The notes below the pieces were generated by a model. That model was not told where the DNA came from, did not search any database, and worked only from the letters and a program-made list of their open reading frames with translations. Shown in pieces: positions 1-8,345 of a stretch of 64,000 nt of DNA (within the stretch, counting starts at the first letter, position 1; every line of letters begins with the position of its first letter). A program made the position numbers and the translations under genes. The stretch covers positions 1-64,000 of the forward strand of contig JAXRKP010001187.1 of NCBI GenBank assembly GCA_037039925.1, in the 5' to 3' direction. The DNA comes from Doris montereyensis (lineage: Eukaryota > Mollusca > Gastropoda > Nudibranchia > Dorididae).

Positions 1-26
1 CGATTACCAAATTTCTCCCTAACAAA

Positions 27-119
27 ATGGCAAGTGAATTTTTCAAAACTCTTAACAAAAAGCCTACTTCACCTTTCAAGAAACTTAGCGACCTAACAAT
101 TAATAAAAAAAATACTTAA
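27..119 (+). CDS. small ORF, 30 aa, unknown
   Basis: An ATG-initiated lysine-rich reading frame of 30 codons opens just inside the window edge and ends at a TAA. The AAAATG start context matches the other genes of the AT-rich viral block. It is followed six bases later by another ORF on the same strand, which suits a tightly packed viral gene row. I recognise no family. It could be the tail of a longer gene whose upstream part lies outside the window, or a chance ORF. Confidence 0.25.
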   Translation: MASEFFKTLNKKPTSPFKKLSDLTINKKNT

Positions 120-125
120 TCATCA

Positions 126-293
126 ATGCAGAATTTAAAAGATACTAAATATGGAAGAAGTGTTCAAATTACTGTTAATGAAGATGACTCTGAAATAAAG
201 TTCTTTCAACCAAAAAGATATGGTAATACTAAAAGATGTGAGTTACAATATTTCATAAACAATTATATTATCTACAAGGGAAAAAGAGGATAA
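126..293 (+). CDS. small ORF, 55 aa, unknown viral-block protein
   Basis: A 55-codon frame from ATG to TAA, with a balanced composition (charged N-terminal half, aromatic-rich C-terminal half with FINNYIIYKG, basic tail KGKRG). It lies in the same packed + strand row as its neighbours, 6 bases after the preceding stop and one base before the next ATG. No known domain is evident. The composition looks more like a genuine small protein than random AT-rich DNA, but no function can be assigned. Confidence 0.35.
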   Translation: MQNLKDTKYGRSVQITVNEDDSEIKFFQPKRYGNTKRCELQYFINNYIIYKGKRG

Positions 294-294
294 A

Positions 295-375
295 ATGGAT
301 ATTGTCAAGTTTGTAGAAAATAAAGATAAAGAAATAAGCTCTGAGAGAGTGAGATTGATGAATGAGAGAAAATAG
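295..375 (+). CDS. small ORF, 26 aa, unknown
   Basis: A 26-codon charged reading frame (MDIVKFVENKDKEI...) starts immediately after the previous TAA. It may be an independent micro-ORF or the continuation of the upstream ORF after a frame break. Its codon composition resembles its neighbours. Nothing more can be said about function. Confidence 0.2.
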   Translation: MDIVKFVENKDKEISSERVRLMNERK

Positions 376-622
376 GTATAAAAATAAAACGTTTATGCTG
401 TCATATCGTGATTGGTGTTGTTTTATTTGTAATTGAGAACAATATTAGGTCGCGATCATGCATGAGCGCGAGAAATGAGTAAGTTCCAAAGTAAAATTGA
501 GACATTAGCACATTGCACGCCTTACTCTTTCTGAGGTTGCCTTTTCAGGCGACCACCATTTGGACTTAACAATTTTCTACTTGACAACTAACTTCTGTTT
601 TATCTTTTCTTTTCTTTAATAA
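376..622. other. non-coding gap in viral block, small hairpin
   Basis: About 245 bases without a credible gene. It is less AT-rich than its surroundings and includes a CG-containing patch near 450-475. A short inverted repeat, GGTTGCC at 535-541 and GGCGACC at 548-554 (one G-T pair, 6-base loop), could form a hairpin. This gap precedes the packaging ATPase and may hold its promoter. No promoter motif is certain. Confidence 0.3.
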
Positions 623-1406
623 ATGGATATAAATTTAGATTGGAAAACTCCAAACAAAAAAAAAATTCACCTATTCTCCCTAATTCAGCTAGTGGTTTAA
701 TTGTTGGTAAATCACGTTATTGGGAAGACTAATCTATTATTAAACTTATTGTTAAAACCAGATTTGTTAGATTATGATAACTTAGTTGTTTATGGTAAGT
801 CTCTCTTTCAACCTAAATATAAAAATTTAAAAGCAGGATTCGATAATAACTTAGGCAAAGAAACAATCTTCAACTTATTTAACAATAGCCAATTAATAAT
901 CGATGAAGAAATTAATCCATATGAATTAATGCAAACATTACCTAAAACTAAATATCTATTAAATGTGAATATTATGAAAATGAAAATGATGTTATTGAAT
1001 GTAAAGATTTAAAATCAACTGGTAAAAATTTAAATATCTTTGATGATGTATTATTAGAAAAACAAAACAAAATGTAACGACTATTATACTAGAGGTAGAC
1101 ACAGCGATGTAGACTGTTTTTATTTAAGTCAAAAATACTTTCATCGTCTGCCGAGACAAACAATTAGAGAGAACAGTAACTTTATATGTTTGTTTAAACA
1201 AGATAATAAAAACATTCAACACATTTATCAAGATCATGCATCTAACGATATGCCATTTAATGAATTCAAAAAGTTGTGTAATACATGTTGGGAAAAACCA
1301 TAACTTTTTAGTCATAGATAATGAGTCAGATATTGACAATGGTAAATATAGACATAATATAGATAATTTTTATTATCCAAATTCTATTGTAGAAAAATGG
1401 AAGTAA
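623..1406 (+). pseudogene. DNA-packaging ATPase (FtsK/HerA/A32-like), frame-broken
   Basis: This is the Maverick/Polinton genome-packaging ATPase, which in the family pumps viral DNA into the capsid. Pieces in different + frames supply the expected order. An N-terminal stretch leads to a damaged P-loop near 700-735, where GLIVGK and GKTNLLLN lie in different frames. The segment LDYDNLVVYGKSLFQP follows at 770-820, then a Walker B-like FDDVLLE near 1035-1055, then DCFYLSQ and LPRQTIREN around 1105-1170. The longest single open piece is 103 codons at 701-1012. At least three frame changes are needed, two in short A/T runs. The terminal TAA at 1404-1406 overlaps the next gene's ATG by ten bases. 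The family call is firm; whether the gene is truly dead depends on base accuracy. Confidence 0.8.
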
Positions 1407-2174
1407 GTATTTTAAAAAGTATCAATGAAAAACTTGATCAACTAATCAAAAATACATCCCGAAAAGAACATCAACAGATAATAGTTAGTAGCAATAAATC
1501 TGAATTTAAAACAATTTTCAATCCAACTTTAAACTTAAATCCTGATAAACAATATGAAATGGCATTGGTAGATTTAGAAACATATTACTCTTTTCCTAAT
1601 ATTTCTCATCATAATAATATATTTGAATACACAAACTTAAAGTCAAATAAAACTAAACAAATAAAAATCCCAACAGGAACTTATGAATTTCAAGGACTAA
1701 ATAAAGAAATACAAAGACAATTAAAAACTAAAGGTGATGAAGATGCATTCGAACTCATTCCAAATCTAAATACATTTAAATCTATTTTAGATATTAAGTC
1801 AGGTTATAAGATATTATTTAAAAGTCAAAACTCATTAAAATCTATTTTAGGATTTACAAATGAAGAATATGAAAGTGGATTAGTTGAATCTGAAAACATT
1901 GTTAATATATTAGCTATAAATAGTATTTTTTATTCATACAAATAATATAGATGGTTCAATTGTCAATGGATTAAAAGATTCTGTTATTTATTCTTTCTTT
2001 CCAAAAGTATCTCCAGGATATAAGATTATTCAAAAACCAACTAATCCAATTTATCTTCCTATTTCAACAAATGCAATTAGAGATTTTTATATTAAGATAA
2101 CTGATCAAAATGATAATTTATTAAATCTAAGGGGAGAAGAAATTACAATCAGATTTCATATTCGAGAGAAATAA
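1397..2174 (+). pseudogene. putative minor capsid (penton-like) protein, copy 1, one frameshift
   Basis: A 182-codon frame starts at the ATG that overlaps the packaging ATPase stop, and the homologous C-terminal part continues in another frame to a TAA at 2172-2174. The N-terminus is helical and charged. The middle is beta-rich (YEMALVDLETYYSFPNI). The C-terminal module reads IYSFFPKVSPGYKI ... IYLPISTNAIRDFYIKI ... RFHIREK, a pattern widespread in Maverick-type elements next to the packaging ATPase. Position and beta-rich character fit the single-jelly-roll penton/minor capsid protein, but that structural assignment is inference. The break lies near 1920-1940 in a T-rich run. The same C-terminal module is present in the next gene. 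Confidence 0.6.
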
Positions 2175-2195
2175 TCTAATTTCTATTCTTTAAAA

Positions 2196-2839
2196 ATGCC
2201 AATCAAACTTTTACTGTTTTTCTCAATGTTAAAAATGAATGCACATAAATTTGGTCGAGTTACTGAGAAGGATAGAATAAATATCGATAATGGAATAAAT
2301 ATAGATAATGAAATAGCAAAAGAGATTTTAAGCGAGATAAAAAAGCATAATCATAAAGTAAATAAGCGAATGAGTAATGTGATTAATATGATAAAGAAAG
2401 AAAGTTATACTATTACACTTAACAATGAACTAGAGAGAAAATTTGATAATCCAATTAATTGCGAAAACTGTGAAATTGCTTTGGTGTTGTTTCACTCAGA
2501 TGTTATTGATGAAACAAAAGAGAGATATTTTGGCTTTAATAGTGAATATGGAAGTCAAAGGAAAATCCAAGTTATATACCAAATGGTTCTTCAATCAATA
2601 AACATCTTGATATTGAACTTAATTGTATTGAAGATAATTATTACAATGGCAAAAAATCATCTGTAATTTATTCTTTCTTACTTAATGGATTAATTATAAA
2701 TGAAAAGCCACATAATTTAATATATTTTCCGATAAAGAATAAAATAAGAGATTTTAAAGTAAAAATAAAAGATGAAAATGGGGACAATCTCAATCTTCCA
2801 TTACAAAACACATTTCTGAAATTTCATATTAGAAATTAA
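2196..2839 (+). pseudogene. putative minor capsid-like protein, copy 2, one frameshift
   Basis: The frame begins at ATG 2196, directly after the box CTTTAAAA, or at the in-frame ATG 2235, which also follows TTAAAA. It runs 156 codons and then shifts frame near 2590-2610; the conserved C-terminal module continues to TAA at 2837-2839. That module (VIYSFL, NLIYFPIKNKIRDFKVKI, FLKFHIRN) parallels the end of the preceding gene, so the two are paralogues in tandem. The N-terminal halves differ: this one carries charged, repeat-like NIDNGINIDNE segments. A role as a second penton-like or vertex/fibre-type capsid component is inference. An ancient duplication is clear from the shared pattern. Confidence 0.5.
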
Positions 2840-2855
2840 AATTTCACCTTAAAAA

Positions 2856-3458
2856 ATGACTAACACAAAATACGAAGAATACAGTGTAAAATTATCGAAT
2901 AATCAACAAGATAAAATCTTACGTGCTATAAAAAATAAAGAAGGTGTAACTATTAGAATTGAAGATAATGGTGATGATAAAATAGCTCTAAATAAGTCAC
3001 AAGTTAATAAAATAAATAAAGCATTTCAAGATGGTAAAGCAGTAAATATAAAATTATCATTTGCTCAACTAAAATATAATCAAAATAGAGTAGAAGGTGG
3101 ATTTCTAGGTGCATTATTATCTGGATTAAGAACAGTTGCATTGCCTTTGATTAAGAAAGCTGCACCACAGATATTAAAAACAATTGGTGTTGCTGGTTTA
3201 ACATCGGGAATTTCTGAAGGGGTCAAAAGAATATTTGGTAATGGAATTTATTTGAAGAGAAATGGACAAGTTTATAAAGTAAAAGACTTTGGTGATGGGA
3301 TCTATCTATCTCATGCAAATGAAATAAAAGGAAAATCATTAGAAAATGTTGGAGATGGATTATACGTTCATAATAAAACAGATAATGATTTTGTTACAGG
3401 TGATGGGATAATTTCAGATATCACAAAACATATACCTCTTTTAAATATCTTATTCTAA
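2856..3458 (+). CDS. glycine-rich hydrophobic virion protein candidate, 200 aa
   Basis: An intact 200-codon ORF preceded by the AT-rich start box CCTTAAAAAATG. The N-terminal 75 residues are charged and beta-rich. Residues about 80-125 form a hydrophobic glycine/alanine stretch (GGFLGALLSGLRTVALPLIK, then an amphipathic segment ending near GVKRIFG). Several short GDGIYL/GDGLYV-type motifs follow at roughly 128-185. Proteins of this build recur in Maverick-type elements beside the capsid genes. An amphipathic glycine-rich segment resembles adenovirus pVI- or pX-type internal virion proteins that bind membranes or DNA. That functional link is inference from composition only. It is one of the few unbroken genes here. 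Confidence 0.5.
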   Translation: MTNTKYEEYSVKLSNNQQDKILRAIKNKEGVTIRIEDNGDDKIALNKSQVNKINKAFQDGKAVNIKLSFAQLKYNQNRVEGGFLGALLSGLRTVALPLIKKAAPQILKTIGVAGLTSGISEGVKRIFGNGIYLKRNGQVYKVKDFGDGIYLSHANEIKGKSLENVGDGLYVHNKTDNDFVTGDGIISDITKHIPLLNILF

Positions 3459-3479
3459 TCTAAATTTATTTCTTTGAAA

Positions 3480-4162
3480 ATGAATGAAGAAAAAGTTATT
3501 GAAAAGATATATCCTAGAATTGAACGTGAAGCTAATAGAGTAGAACCAACTGCTCCTATTTTAGAAAATGAATATGTTGAAATGTCTAATGTTAAATCTA
3601 CTAATATAAGTAATCATAGATTGAACAATATTAGAGAGATAAAAAAATATTTACAAGAACAATCAGAACAAAGAAGAACTTTATCAAAAAAATATAAAAA
3701 AAAGCAAACAATGCTTTATATTATACTAATCTAGGTTTAAATAGTGTTTCTAGTTTGAGTGGTATTGCTAGTGTAATAACTCTTCCTACAGTTTTTCTTT
3801 TACCAGTATCCTTATCATTATCTGGTGTATCTGCTGTGTGTGGAGGACTATCTATTATCACAAATAAAATAAATAAGAAACTAAAAAAGAAGGAACAGAA
3901 ACACAGAGAAATATATACATTAGCAGAAAGTAAACTAAATACAATTGATTCATTAATTAGTAAAGCATTGAATAACGATCATATCGATCATTCTGAATAT
4001 CAACTAATTTTAGATGAACAGAATAAATTTAATATTTATAGAGAAAGTATTAGAAGGAGAAATAAAACAGATGAAGAAGAATTAAAAGAAAAGGGTAGAA
4101 ATGAAATTCGAGAGTCATTTAAAAAATTAATCATTAAAAATGACTTTTCAAAAAATAAATAA
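3480..4162 (+). pseudogene. membrane protein with coiled tail, common Maverick ORF, one frameshift
   Basis: Two open pieces in different frames make up this gene: 3480-3734 (84 codons from the ATG after CTTTGAAA) and a continuation to TAA at 4160-4162. The frame changes in an A-run near 3695-3710. The first part is charged and proline-containing. The second has two hydrophobic stretches (GIASVITLPTVFLLPVSLSL and the following VSAVCGGLSII), followed by a lysine/glutamate-rich helical tail of about 100 residues. This layout of charged head, paired hydrophobic segments and helical tail is recurrent in Maverick/Polinton elements but has no known function. Its end overlaps the next ATG at 4140. 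Confidence 0.5.
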
Positions 4163-4445
4163 TTGGAATAAAACAAAAGAATTAGTTAATAAATATGTTA
4201 ATTTAAGAAATGAATTAAAAGATAGATTTATATCTGAACGTATAGGAGAAGAATATAAAAAGGAAGAGAATATAAAACAGCTTCAACCCTTACTTGATGA
4301 TAATAAAGAAACTAGAGAGATAATTCAAAAGTGGATTCAACCCTTACTCAATCACGAATCAATTGATCACATAATAGATGATAAAGGAAATACTTATGAA
4401 CTTGGATCCTTAGCTCAAAAAATATTTATCCTCATCAATGAATAA
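4140..4445 (+). CDS. helical protein, N-terminal half of a commonly fused Maverick ORF
   Basis: A 101-codon ORF whose ATG follows CATTAAAA and overlaps the previous gene by 23 bases. It is highly charged and helical, and a heptad-like region contains a repeated motif (QLQPLLDDN and WIQPLLNHE about 25 residues apart). Its stop overlaps the start of the next ORF by eight bases in another frame. In related elements a single protein has this helical head followed by the sequence type seen in the next ORF. The split here is therefore probably one frame change rather than two genes. Function is unknown. Confidence 0.45.
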   Translation: MTFQKINNWNKTKELVNKYVNLRNELKDRFISERIGEEYKKEENIKQLQPLLDDNKETREIIQKWIQPLLNHESIDHIIDDKGNTYELGSLAQKIFILINE

Positions 4446-4959
4446 AAATAAAGTATATGATTCAACCTTTGGTCCAAAGATGATAGATCAAAGATTAATA
4501 ATTGGAAACAAGATGTTAAAAATCTCAAACAATGATATAATTGTAAATGATAAACAATATGAAGGATCTGAGGGTCTTTGGGAATTACTAACTCAACTAA
4601 AACCTAAACGTAACTTAATCACAAATGAAGATATCAATAATTATACAGATATCTTACAAAATACAAACGCATTGTATGATAATGAAGGAAGAGTAAAAGG
4701 AAATAAACGAGGTGTTAAATGGGATGACTATCTAAAACCTATTATTCAAGGAATAAGAGGCAATGGAATAAATCAATCACAAATAATAATTCCTTGTAAT
4801 CCAGATGACTTAGTTGAAAGAATGGATTTATTGTTAGCTAGTAAGGAAGCTGGTAATAATGGAGTTGATAAAGAATTAGAAAGGATTTTTAAAACTTTAT
4901 ATGATAAAAACTTTGTTAACAAAACTCAATTACGAAAACTGTATGGTTATATTACATAA
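4438..4959 (+). CDS. conserved Maverick-type protein (LWELL...ASKEAGN), 173 aa
   Basis: A 173-codon ORF with landmarks that recur in Maverick-type elements: IIGNKMLKISNNDIIV, an EGLWELLTQLKP segment at about 40-52, TNALYDNEGR near 80, KWDDYLKPII near 97-106, IIPCNPDDLVERMDLLLASK near 119-138 and EAGNNGVDKEL after it. The role is unknown; it is normally beside the capsid genes, so a structural or assembly role is possible. It begins 8 bases before the stop of the helical ORF upstream and may be the C-terminal part of the same protein. Confidence 0.5.
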   Translation: MNKNKVYDSTFGPKMIDQRLIIGNKMLKISNNDIIVNDKQYEGSEGLWELLTQLKPKRNLITNEDINNYTDILQNTNALYDNEGRVKGNKRGVKWDDYLKPIIQGIRGNGINQSQIIIPCNPDDLVERMDLLLASKEAGNNGVDKELERIFKTLYDKNFVNKTQLRKLYGYIT

Positions 4960-4980
4960 TTTATTTTTTTCTCTTTAAAA

Positions 4981-5296
4981 ATGTATTACTATTCAAAAAC
5001 TTAAAAATAATCACTCAAATAAAATATATTATCAAGGTAAAGGGTTACTAGATTCAATTATCTCAACTGTTACATCACAAGCGATAAAAGAAGTAATTCA
5101 AGATTCAGCAAAACAAATTGCCAAGAAAGCAATAGTTGAGGGAACTACTGTTGGTACAAAGAAGATTATCAAAAAGGTTAGTGGTAATGGAAACTCTATT
5201 TCCACAAAATCAAAAAATATATTAAAGAAAAGAATTGATGGAGGAAGAATAAAAAGTACTATAATTCCAATAGAAGAATTTGTTAAACTTCGTTGA
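4981..5296 (+). pseudogene. short basic virion/core-like protein, frame break after ATG
   Basis: An ATG follows the box CTCTTTAAAA, but its own frame stops after seven codons. One base downstream, a frame is open without interruption to TGA at 5294-5296, about 104 codons. It encodes a basic alanine/lysine-rich protein (KQIAKKAIVEG, KKIIKKVSGNG, KNILKKRIDGGRIK) after a GKGLLDSII motif. Size, charge and neighbourhood suggest a DNA-binding core protein, but I recognise no specific family. A single inserted or missing base right after the ATG would explain the break. Confidence 0.4.
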
Positions 5297-5314
5297 TAAA
5301 ATATTTCTTTCAAA

Positions 5315-6280
5315 ATGGTTATATTATTTTTGCTGATAACATTCGTATTATCTTTTATTTATCTAACTTATGGAAGGAGAGATGTTAGAAAAATAATATC
5401 TGAAGAAGTTAATGAGGCAATAAATTTTGAATTTATCCAAAAATAAAATAAAACAAAACATAGAACATTATTAGAGGCTCCTAAAGATTCTACTGTATTA
5501 AATGATACATGTAATTATTCAAATAATCATTTTATAATCTATGGAGGAAGTGGAACTGGTAAATCATTTTGGTTGAATTATTTAGAAAAGTTTAATATTT
5601 CCGACTATTTTGTTTATTCTCCTCACCGAGAAGAATGGAATCAAAATAGAATTATTGAAAGTTTAAAAGATATACAACATATAAACAATGCAACTGTGAT
5701 TCTAGATGATGTAGAAAACGAGATAAAAAATTCTAAAGTAGTAAATGATCTATTTTTAAATGGAAGACATAAAAATATTCAATGTATTATTATTGCTCAT
5801 ACAACAAAAATTATTTCAAATCAAATAAGACAAAATATATCTAATATTTTAATAACAACAAACAATACACCAGAATTTTATAAACAATTAAAAGAAGTAT
5901 ATGGGATTAATGAATCGATAGAATCAATAAACTTAGAATATGGGATGATCTTATATGAAATTAAAAAGAAAAAATAAGTATATCAGATAAAGATGGAAAT
6001 GTCATAACTGATTTTAAAAAGTATATGGGATTAATGAATCGATAGAATCAATAAACTTAGAATATGGGATGATCTTATATGAAATTAAAAAAAGAAAAAT
6101 AAGTATATCAGATAAAGATGGAAATGTTATAACTGATCAAGATGAAGAGGCAAATATTTTTAAATATGTAGACAAATATGAATTTAATGAAGAAGAAAAA
6201 CAAGAAATTAAAAAGTCATAGAAGATAATTCAGTAAATGATGTCAATATTCCATTACATGCTGATAGTTTCTTTTTATAA
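5315..6280 (+). pseudogene. membrane-anchored P-loop ATPase, in-frame stop and 124-bp duplication
   Basis: ATG 5315 follows CTTTCAAA. The first 43 codons encode one transmembrane segment (VILFLLITFVLSFIYLTYG) and a charged linker. An in-frame TAA at 5444-5446 interrupts what is otherwise one frame running on to 5977. Beyond the stop lie a Walker A motif, IIYGGSGTGKSFW, near 5540-5575, a Walker B-like ATVILDDVENE near 5692-5725, and QCIIIAHTTK near 5790-5820, as in HerA/A32-like ATPases. A tandem duplication (5897-6020 and 6021 onward) repeats the C-terminal segment; the second copy reads past the stop of the first, and the natural end may be TAA 6278-6280 after another shift. This is distinct from the packaging ATPase at 623-1406. 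Its substrate is unknown. Confidence 0.65.
5897..6139 (+). repeat. 124-bp tandem duplication inside ATPase gene
   Basis: The segment starting GTATATGGGATTAATG at 5897 recurs at 6021 with only a few differences, including one extra A in an A-run and T for C in GTTATAACTGAT. The period is 124 bases, not a multiple of three. The first copy ends the ATPase frame early, while the second restores a longer tail. It looks recent because the copies are nearly identical. Confidence 0.85.
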
Positions 6281-6527
6281 AGTAAATTATTTTAAAGCAT
6301 TAGGTTATCCACAAAATATTAAAAAAGTAAGAAAAAGATATATTCGGAAATAAAAATTTTCTGATATATATTCATATAAGATAAAGGAGAAAGTACCAAA
6401 GATATTACATAAAGTAGAAAGAACATTAGATACCGGGACAAACATTTTCAATAAAATAAAAAAATATATATTAAAAATGGAACACATAGTTATAATTATT
6501 ATAACTCTAGTAATAGATTTATTTTAG
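6237..6527 (+). pseudogene. small basic protein with C-terminal hydrophobic segment, in-frame stop
   Basis: One frame from ATG 6237 to TAG 6525-6527 is interrupted once by TAA 6351-6353. The first part contains FKALGYPQNIKKVRKRYIRK, a basic motif seen in a recurrent small Maverick ORF. The second part is lysine-rich and ends in a hydrophobic stretch (HIVIIIITLVIDLF), probably a membrane anchor. The start overlaps the end of the ATPase gene. It is the last + strand gene before the convergent region. Function is unknown. Confidence 0.4.
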
Positions 6528-6646
6528 CATTTTATAAAATCTCAAATAATTGTATTCATTTTTTTATTGATTATTAGATTTTGATAATAAGTTATATTTT
6601 CGTTTAAAAACGTTAAAATAAGAGGTCCTATAAACCAGTTGATTTT

Positions 6647-6682
6647 CTGAGATGAGAGGGTCAAAAGGATCACACATCTCAG
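6647..6682. terminator. inverted repeat between convergent gene blocks
   Basis: CTGAGATGAG at 6647-6656 and CACATCTCAG at 6673-6682 are inverted repeats with one mismatch around a 16-base loop. They sit in the roughly 160-base gap between the last + strand ORF and the first - strand ORF. The position suits a bidirectional transcription end, but viral genes of this group have no defined terminator structure, so this is inference. Confidence 0.35.
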
Positions 6683-6690
6683 ATTATATG

Positions 6691-6984
6691 TTAACAGCAC
6701 ATTTTTGCATTATGTTTATTTTTCATATGTCTTTTCATATATCTTCTTGTTATCCATTTTTTACATTCAAAACATTGTTCTTGTTCATTATTATATTTAT
6801 TTTGACATTCTTTACAAATACTTCTGTAAGTATTATATTTAGTTTTATAATACTCATTCAAACTTTTTAACTCTCCACATTCAGAACAATACTCATCATC
6901 ATCTATTCTATGAACAGCATTGATATGTTTTTCTAAATTGTATTTCGTTTTGATATTTTTTTTACAATATTCACATTCCCCCAT
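6691..6984 (-). CDS. zinc-finger protein (C2H2 plus paired CxxC), 97 aa
   Basis: The start is taken at MGECEYC (ATG at 6984), which directly follows CATTAAA on the coding strand. An in-frame alternative start upstream adds eight residues. The N-terminal CEYCKKN with H-x4-H spacing near residue 20 is a classical C2H2 finger. CSECGELKSLNEYY and CKECQNKY follow, forming a zinc-ribbon/treble-clef-like pair, then a C-terminal CFECKKW with H-x4-H forms a further finger. It is likely a DNA-binding or regulatory viral protein. The middle zinc module resembles the one in the protein at the other end of the element (17425-17658). Confidence 0.6.
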   Translation of the reverse strand: MGECEYCKKNIKTKYNLEKHINAVHRIDDDEYCSECGELKSLNEYYKTKYNTYRSICKECQNKYNNEQEQCFECKKWITRRYMKRHMKNKHNAKMCC

Positions 6985-7017
6985 TTTAATGAAGTAAAAT
7001 ATATTCAATTTCTTTAT

Positions 7018-7524
7018 TTAATTTTGCATAATTTCTCGGAAAGTGAGATCACATGTAATTAAATCTTTTTGAAAATCACACATCTGGCCAAATTGAATAT
7101 ATCTATCAATCGTAGATCTTTTCATATTATATCTGTCACAAACAAATCTAATAAATTCATCTCTACTTTGAAAATCTGATTTCATTATCTCAAGATACTT
7201 TCCAAAATAATAATACATGAGTTTTCTTTTCTTTTTATCAAAATTTAATTTGCTTACTATTTGATCACATTTTTCAAGAGTTGTTTTCACGCTACTTACT
7301 ACTTCTCCTAAGTCAAAATTTTCTAATTCTATCATGGTAGTGGCTAATTTTCTTTTTAATTTATCTATTGGCATTTTTGAGTTTTTGATTTCTTCATTAT
7401 TATCATGATAAACAAAATCATTTGTATTTAAATTATATTTTTCTAATAAAGTATAAAAAGAGATTACTTTAGATTTAGGAATATACTCATTTAAGATAAC
7501 ATTAATAAATTTATTCATATCCAT
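7018..7524 (-). CDS. helical protein with possible HTH, 168 aa
   Basis: An intact 168-codon ORF beginning MDMNKFIN, preceded on its strand by TTTTAAAATCAAATAA, the same block found before other viral starts. The product is predominantly helical and charged. Its last 50 residues (FIRFVCDRYNMKRSTIDRYIQFGQMCD) have the spacing of a helix-turn-helix. It lies 10 bases downstream of the integrase tail in the same orientation, suggesting co-expression. I recognise no named family. A role in transcription or replication control is possible. Confidence 0.5.
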   Translation of the reverse strand: MDMNKFINVILNEYIPKSKVISFYTLLEKYNLNTNDFVYHDNNEEIKNSKMPIDKLKRKLATTMIELENFDLGEVVSSVKTTLEKCDQIVSKLNFDKKKRKLMYYYFGKYLEIMKSDFQSRDEFIRFVCDRYNMKRSTIDRYIQFGQMCDFQKDLITCDLTFREIMQN

Positions 7525-7534
7525 TTATTTGATT

Positions 7535-8345
7535 TTAAAATTTAGTCTTTTGTAATTCATTCTCGTAGAAAGAACCTTGAATTTCCTCACCGTTTAAATC
7601 CATGATCTTATAAGTTATTGGGTTAGTTTGTAATACTTTATCAATTATAAATATTTCACTAGTAAAATTTGTAGTGTATCCTTTTTCAAAATGTTTCTTG
7701 TATTTTGTAATCCTTACACGGGTTCCCACTTTGTACTTTGGTTTCTTTTCATATGGTTCTTCCATAAAAACTCTTTCATAAATATCTGATTCATTTTCTT
7801 TTTTTACTTCCTTCTATTGGTGACATCTTTATAGTATTATGGAAAGTGTTATTATATTCATTTACAATTTGATTTAACACATCATAATATTTAGTTGTGT
7901 TATAAGCTGTAAAGTATTTAGATATTCTTTCTTTTAGAGTTCTTATGAAACGTTCAGCAATACATGATTTTTCTAAATTTTCTGTATGATACATTTCTAT
8001 ATTGTTTTGTTTTAGAAAGTTTTTAAAAACTGACTTGTACTCACTCCCTTATCAGTCCATAACTTTTCTGGTTTTCTACCTGTCTTTATAATTTCTTTAA
8101 ACGCGTTTGTAACTTCTAAAGCAGTTTTATTTTTTAATAACGCAACGAAGGCGAACTTTGAAAAAACATCAATTGTAACTAGAATATACCTATAATGTTT
8201 ATTCTGTTTAGAATATTTTTGCATATCAATTAAATCAGATGCCCAGATTTGATCAATACCATGAGCAATCACTTTCCTCTTAGGAAACTTTTTAATTATA
8301 GGTTTGTGTAATTCATTTGCTAAATCAGATGTTAAAGGTTTTTGT
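7535..8345 (-). pseudogene. retrovirus-like integrase (rve, DDE) with C-terminal SH3/chromo-like domain, broken
   Basis: Three - strand pieces make up a Maverick-type integrase, which joins element ends to host DNA. Its N-terminal SDLANELHKPI segment lies near 8300-8335. The catalytic core has the first Asp in IWASDLIDM near 8240 and the second Asp in LWTDKG near 8055. The third acidic residue is the Glu of SCIAERFIRTLKERI near 7955. The C-terminal domain (7535-7765) has KVGTRVRITKYKKHFEKGY and FYENEL, as in Maverick integrases. Frame breaks occur near 8010-8025 and 7770-7795. The frame begins right where the phospholipase-like ORF stops, so the two may be one gene. Confidence 0.85.

Noticed and set aside
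1124..1339. Minus-strand 71-codon ORF
   Set aside because: It lies antisense to recognised packaging ATPase sequence.
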